18,984 nt of DNA, from assembly GCA_964462535.1 (NCBI GenBank), contig CAYWXV010000051.1, forward strand, positions 1-18,984. Reading direction: 5' to 3'. Origin of the DNA: CAYWXV01 sp964462535. GTDB lineage: Bacteria; Bacteroidota; Ignavibacteria; OLB7. The notes under the pieces were generated by a model. That model saw only the letters and a list, made by a program, of their open reading frames with translations. It was not told the DNA's origin and did no database searches. The position numbers and the translations under genes are program-made. Below are positions 15,243 through 18,984 of the stretch, one piece after another. Numbering within the stretch: position 1 is the first letter of the stretch; the number at the start of each line of letters is the position of its first letter.

Positions 15243-18200
15243 CTATCGCTCGGCGTGGAGGATTGTCGTTCGCACCACTTCGTTCGCTGATCGCATCACG
15301 ATCGCGTAGAATCCAGGTGGAAGATTACTCATGTCGAGTTCCACTTCCCCTCTTCGCCAACTCGTTTCCTCGATTTTGAACGATTCCCGGCAGATGCCAT
15401 TCATGTCATAGAGCTCGCCTACGCCCGCTCCCGATTCACTCCCGCTCCATCGAATCACGCCACGTCCGACCACGGGATTTGGAATCACTTGCGCCGCACC
15501 CGATATCTCCAAGTCCACGCCTCCTTCTGTGCGGGCACGCCGACTCCATCCTTCGGTGCAGACAGAACCACTGCCATTCTCCCTTCGTGGTGAGCTATTG
15601 GGAGGCAGAATGCGGAGCGGGACGGTCGAAACGCCTCTCACGTCAAGATCGAGGGATGAAACACGGATGAGGAGCTTCGATGTCGTGTCAAACGGGACAG
15701 ACCAGCGATATCGGCCAACGCCGACCCATGCGGTTCCGATTCTGTTCCACGCTGACCCGCTGTCCAATGAATACTCAAGCAACACTCCTCCCCGGAATCC
15801 GACGCCGCGCCACCGGATCGTCTCCTCATCCCCGGCGGTGAGTGTAGTTGCAGACGTCGGGGCAAGGAGTGTGAGGCTTTGAGTCGGTGGAATCGGATCG
15901 ATCACACCGAAGGTTCCTGTTTCAGCGTAGTTGAGGCTCCCGCTTTCACGAATGCGAATACGTATGGCGTCCGTCGCTCGTGACGGGACCGTCCATGCAA
16001 AGCTCCCCCGGTCGGCGGGTATATCCAGTGCGATAAGCGTCCAGGTTGCACCGTTGTTCGTGGTGTAGTACAGGCTCACTCGTTGCACACCATCCGAAAT
16101 CCAGGAGATCTCCGTCTGTGAACTCCTCTCGATTCTCTCCCCCGTAGTTGGTGAAAGAGGAATAATCGTTGACGCCGGGAGGATAGCGAACCGGCCGCTC
16201 ATCACACGATGCTCTGGATTGTCCATGTCGGTCAGACGAATCCGCCCCCTGCCGGTCGGGCGACGCTCAGGAGTGTATTGGCGCCATCCGCTCGTGCCGG
16301 TTACACCCTCCACTACTCTGGTCCAGGTGGCTCCATCGTCATCTGAGTACTCCACTCTCAACCTCTCGATGTCTCTTCCGTTCCAGACGATGTCGATTGG
16401 TTCGCCGATTCTCTTCCGTTCCCCGCCGAACGGCGCACGACAGACCAGCCAGGGATGACGGATCCTGATCGAGCGTTCGCGACCGATGTGAGGACGATCA
16501 GCGTCAACGACGCGGACCAATAGCTGCGTGGAGTCGGTGATTGGGATGCGACCGGCTGCTCGACCGATCCACGCAGGTATTCTTGGATTCCCTGGAATCA
16601 GCGGCATCCATGACTCCCCACCATCCAGCGAGATCAGAACGCGGACCCAACCGCAGCCAACCGCGTTCCATCGCACAATCAGGAGCGTGTCATTCGGAAC
16701 TGCCGGTGGAAGGTCGACGTCGATGGTCGGTTCGACGAGCACGACGAACGGACCACTTGTATCCGCCTGCGGGCCGTCGTGCACGGAGATACGGAGCCTG
16801 CACGTTCCAGCCGACGCGGCCGGAACAATCCATGCTGTCTCCAGGGTTCCGTCCGTCCGATCAGAGTGAATGGCCGTGTCGAGCATTCGCCAGCTCGCTC
16901 CGTCGTCGGTCGTCAGTTCCAGATCTAGCGTGATTGATGGTGGACAATCGACCACGCTCCACCTCATTTGCAGCGTGTCCCCCTCGACAATCTCATCTCC
17001 CCCACCAACATCTTCAATCGTGAGCGTCGGATCGACGACGATCACGGGCGCATTCGAGCTGTCTGCCTCGTTGAGGTTCCGCGGATTGACGATGCGGAGG
17101 AGGAATTCGCCATGAAGCTCTTCACGGATGCGACTGCGAACCGTCGTCGCGGTTGTGTCAAGAGAGAAGCGTCCAAGCTCCGCCCTTGCACCGTCGCTAG
17201 TGAGCAGTTCAACGGCCCCTTCGACAAATCGTGTGGCGGCAAGCGTCAACGTCAACTCTGTCCCGGCCGCAACCACGACCGAATCGAGGGGAGCCAGAAG
17301 ACGAAGCCGGCCCCCGTTGAAGTCACCCTCGTCTGCACCAATATCGGGGTTGGCGTCATCGCGCGTTTCGTAATCGATATCGGGTTCAGCGTTTGAGGGG
17401 GTCCCCATTCCCTCGCCACAGAAAAGAGGGACAGGATCGACGTGAAGATCGCCGATCGATGGATCGAGAAACGGAACCGGTCCAGTGATGCTGTGGATGT
17501 CGAATCCGCTGGCGGCACTCCATGTAAGGACGTTATTGTATCGGGAGAGACCCTGAATTACCAGAAGACCGCTATCACTCGGATTTACATAGACGTTCCG
17601 ATCAATCGTCGCCGCAAATGGTGTCGTTGACGTCGAGAGGCACGCAGAAGTCCCACGCGAGAGCCCCGTTCGCTCGACGACGACAATGTTGTCGTGGATC
17701 CAGAGCCTCCCCTTCGTTGTCGAGGCTATTCCCAGAGTTTGTGCTCCCGTAGCGATCGGACCTCCGAGATAGATCGAGTTGCCGATCATGTAGATCGAAT
17801 CGGGCTCTGTGGTGTAGATGCCGCACAGGAGTCCGCTATCGCTCGAAAGGGAGATCATGTTGGAGATCAGGTGGACTGGCGATGTGCCTTGCGTCGATAT
17901 GTAGACTCCATAGCGACTGGCCACCGGATTGAGAACATCCAGCGAGTGAATTCTATTGCGGGCGATGGTGTCGTTGTGGTTCGCGCCGTCGGTCACGTAG
18001 ATACCGTACAGCGGGTGAAGGTTCTCCGTCCCCGTCAGCCTGGTGCAGTGGATCTCGTTGTCGGCAAAGACCACGTCAGCATTATTCGACCCCATGTACA
18101 GTCCATACGCGACGCCGGAACCGCGGCCGGGGTTAACGATCTCATTTCCAATGACGCGATTACGCATATTCGGCGCCGTGCTGGTGCCGATCATCGTTAC

Positions 18201-18812
18201 CCCGGAATTGGCGCGGAGCGTTCCCGACGTGTCGCCAATTACGTTGTCGGTCACGACGTTGTCGGTGTTGCCGATTCCGTTGTTCGTCCCATCAAATCGA
18301 ACGACACCAAAGGTGTTGGTCGATCCATTACCGACGAGCGTACAATTCCGCACGACGTTGTGCGAGGCTCCGTTGACAAATCGAATGGCCGATCCGCTCG
18401 ACGCGCTGCACGCCACCATGATGACGCCCCCGCCAAGACTGTCATGACCGTCAACGACGACGTAGTCAGCTCCATTCAGATCGATGAGTGCCGGCGTCGT
18501 TCCGCTCCGGATGAGGACGTTCGCGCCGGGGGCGGGGCGGATTGTGAGAGTGGCAGCTGGTCCGGCGCCGGTCAGTTCCGGAATCACGAAACCTCCGGTT
18601 GGTGGCGTGTGTGCGCCATCGTTCAGCAACAGCGTAACGGGGCCCGCCAGTTGTGGCGACGATGCATTGCGGAGAGCGGTAAGCGCGGCGGTCAGTGTGG
18701 CGAAGTCACCTCCCGAGCCTACGGTATAGGTGCCCGAGAATTGCGCTGCCAGGAGTCGTGGAAGCAAGAGCAGGAGCAGGCTGAATAGAGCGATGCGTGG
18801 TGGTCGCAGCAT
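15243..18812 (-). CDS. T9SS cargo: beta-helix protein with Ig/KNH-like repeats and sorting domain
   Basis: Large secreted or surface-anchored protein of 1189 residues; ligand or role unknown. A signal peptide (about 1-23, ending LLAAQ) is followed by a right-handed beta-helix at about 27-445, seen as repeated N.I..N.I / GIY pattern turns (NVVRNCTLVGN, NVVTDNVIGD, RVIGNEIVN, IARNRIHS, YMIGNSIYLG). The passenger closes with PDIGADEG near 489-496. Then come six repeats of about 90-100 residues (about 502-1090). The later ones show the form G..I.W......V.LEYS.D.G..W......(Y)W.VP...... IRV, as in Kre9/KNH-like Ser-Thr-rich domains; the first is the most decayed. The last 85 residues are a T9SS type A sorting domain (VIPNPV, GELYDMNG, LPPGFYAIVM, TTILHAER). 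The start is fixed by a strong SD and the signal peptide. No catalytic residues are recognised, so adhesion or carbohydrate binding is only a guess. Confidence 0.93.
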   Translation of the reverse strand: MLRPPRIALFSLLLLLLPRLLAAQFSGTYTVGSGGDFATLTAALTALRNASSPQLAGPVTLLLNDGAHTPPTGGFVIPELTGAGPAATLTIRPAPGANVLIRSGTTPALIDLNGADYVVVDGHDSLGGGVIMVACSASSGSAIRFVNGASHNVVRNCTLVGNGSTNTFGVVRFDGTNNGIGNTDNVVTDNVIGDTSGTLRANSGVTMIGTSTAPNMRNRVIGNEIVNPGRGSGVAYGLYMGSNNADVVFADNEIHCTRLTGTENLHPLYGIYVTDGANHNDTIARNRIHSLDVLNPVASRYGVYISTQGTSPVHLISNMISLSSDSGLLCGIYTTEPDSIYMIGNSIYLGGPIATGAQTLGIASTTKGRLWIHDNIVVVERTGLSRGTSACLSTSTTPFAATIDRNVYVNPSDSGLLVIQGLSRYNNVLTWSAASGFDIHSITGPVPFLDPSIGDLHVDPVPLFCGEGMGTPSNAEPDIDYETRDDANPDIGADEGDFNGGRLRLLAPLDSVVVAAGTELTLTLAATRFVEGAVELLTSDGARAELGRFSLDTTATTVRSRIREELHGEFLLRIVNPRNLNEADSSNAPVIVVDPTLTIEDVGGGDEIVEGDTLQMRWSVVDCPPSITLDLELTTDDGASWRMLDTAIHSDRTDGTLETAWIVPAASAGTCRLRISVHDGPQADTSGPFVVLVEPTIDVDLPPAVPNDTLLIVRWNAVGCGWVRVLISLDGGESWMPLIPGNPRIPAWIGRAAGRIPITDSTQLLVRVVDADRPHIGRERSIRIRHPWLVCRAPFGGERKRIGEPIDIVWNGRDIERLRVEYSDDDGATWTRVVEGVTGTSGWRQYTPERRPTGRGRIRLTDMDNPEHRVMSGRFAILPASTIIPLSPTTGERIERSSQTEISWISDGVQRVSLYYTTNNGATWTLIALDIPADRGSFAWTVPSRATDAIRIRIRESGSLNYAETGTFGVIDPIPPTQSLTLLAPTSATTLTAGDEETIRWRGVGFRGGVLLEYSLDSGSAWNRIGTAWVGVGRYRWSVPFDTTSKLLIRVSSLDLDVRGVSTVPLRILPPNSSPRRENGSGSVCTEGWSRRARTEGGVDLEISGAAQVIPNPVVGRGVIRWSGSESGAGVGELYDMNGICRESFKIEETSWRRGEVELDMSNLPPGFYAIVMRSANEVVRTTILHAER

Positions 18813-18818
18813 TGCGGT

Positions 18819-18824
18819 TCCTCC
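18819..18824 (-). promoter_or_regulatory. Shine-Dalgarno site of the T9SS cargo gene
   Basis: GGAGGA on the minus strand lies 6 bases before the ATG at 18812, the same motif and spacing as at ilvE. It supports the chosen start. Confidence 0.85.
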
Positions 18825-18916
18825 AGTGGTGGTGCGTAAGAATCGTGGCGGTTAATGGATCGACGCAGTGGTGGCGTCAGACCGAGCAGGGGAGGACCCG
18901 CTGTATCCGGGCGGAT

Positions 18917-18945
18917 AGTATACGGGATGCGGGGCTGCAGCGCAA
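18917..18945 (-). promoter_or_regulatory. Candidate sigma70-like promoter of the T9SS cargo gene
   Basis: On the minus strand TTGCGC (plus 18940-18945) and TATACT (plus 18917-18922) are spaced by exactly 17 bases. The -10 matches consensus at 5 of 6 positions, the -35 at about half. It would give a 5' leader of roughly 95 bases. It is the best promoter match I found in the window. Confidence 0.5.
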
Positions 18946-18969
18946 CTCGGAAACACACCCCTGATGGAT

Positions 18970-18984
18970 CGCTCTGAACGAGCG
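18970..18984. terminator. Partial hairpin at the window edge
   Basis: CGCTC, TGAAC, GAGCG: a 5-bp stem that reaches the last base and may extend beyond. GATC precedes it, so a longer stem is possible. It may be the end signal of a gene outside the window. Confidence 0.25.

Noticed and set aside
17694..18788. Long plus-strand open frame of 364 codons opposite the T9SS protein
   Set aside because: Arg/His/Val-rich antisense shadow of the beta-helix repeats; no recognisable domain.

Overview
The window looks like chromosomal DNA of a moderately GC-rich Bacteroidota-type (FCB group) bacterium. My best guess is the Chlorobiota/Ignavibacteria/Kapabacteria side of that group. The evidence is a very large secreted protein ending in a type IX secretion (T9SS) C-terminal sorting domain, paired SPII lipoproteins, an LDH-like malate dehydrogenase resembling the Chlorobium type, and a PgpH-family c-di-AMP phosphodiesterase. 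Shine-Dalgarno (SD) sites are present before some genes (ilvE and the T9SS protein) but missing before many others. The lineage is inferred from protein features; no rRNA or tRNA is visible.

Layout. Bases 1-3277, plus strand: a pyrimidine-rich heptamer repeat, a divergent malate dehydrogenase, then two tandem lipoproteins that are paralogues. A strong 16-bp hairpin at 3365-3402 closes this block against a converging minus-strand block: ilvE (branched-chain aminotransferase), a small HEPN-like hypothetical gene overlapping its end, and dsbD (thiol:disulfide interchange). Bases 7180-7467 are a divergent control region. From there two plus-strand genes run as an operon: a Cof-type HAD phosphatase and a pgpH-like HD phosphohydrolase. 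They converge on a minus-strand run: xerD-type recombinase, a BBE-type FAD oxidoreductase, an EamA transporter translationally overlapped with a YedK/HMCES-type SRAP protein, and a 1189-residue T9SS cargo protein. The cargo protein has a right-handed beta-helix, six Ig/KNH-like repeats and a sorting domain, and it has the best promoter and SD site in the window.

How the genes fit together. Most of the window is housekeeping: central metabolism, amino acids, redox export, c-di-AMP turnover, chromosome dimer resolution and abasic-site repair. It is mixed with envelope and secreted proteins. I see no phage, insertion sequence, CRISPR array or intact defence island, and no clearly new multi-gene system. 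The best leads are these: a malate dehydrogenase with a substituted active-site Asn, the duplicated lipoproteins with a gained N-terminal domain, the small HEPN-like gene with an unclear start, heptamer repeats shared by two intergenic regions, and a hairpin design shared by two gene-end terminators.
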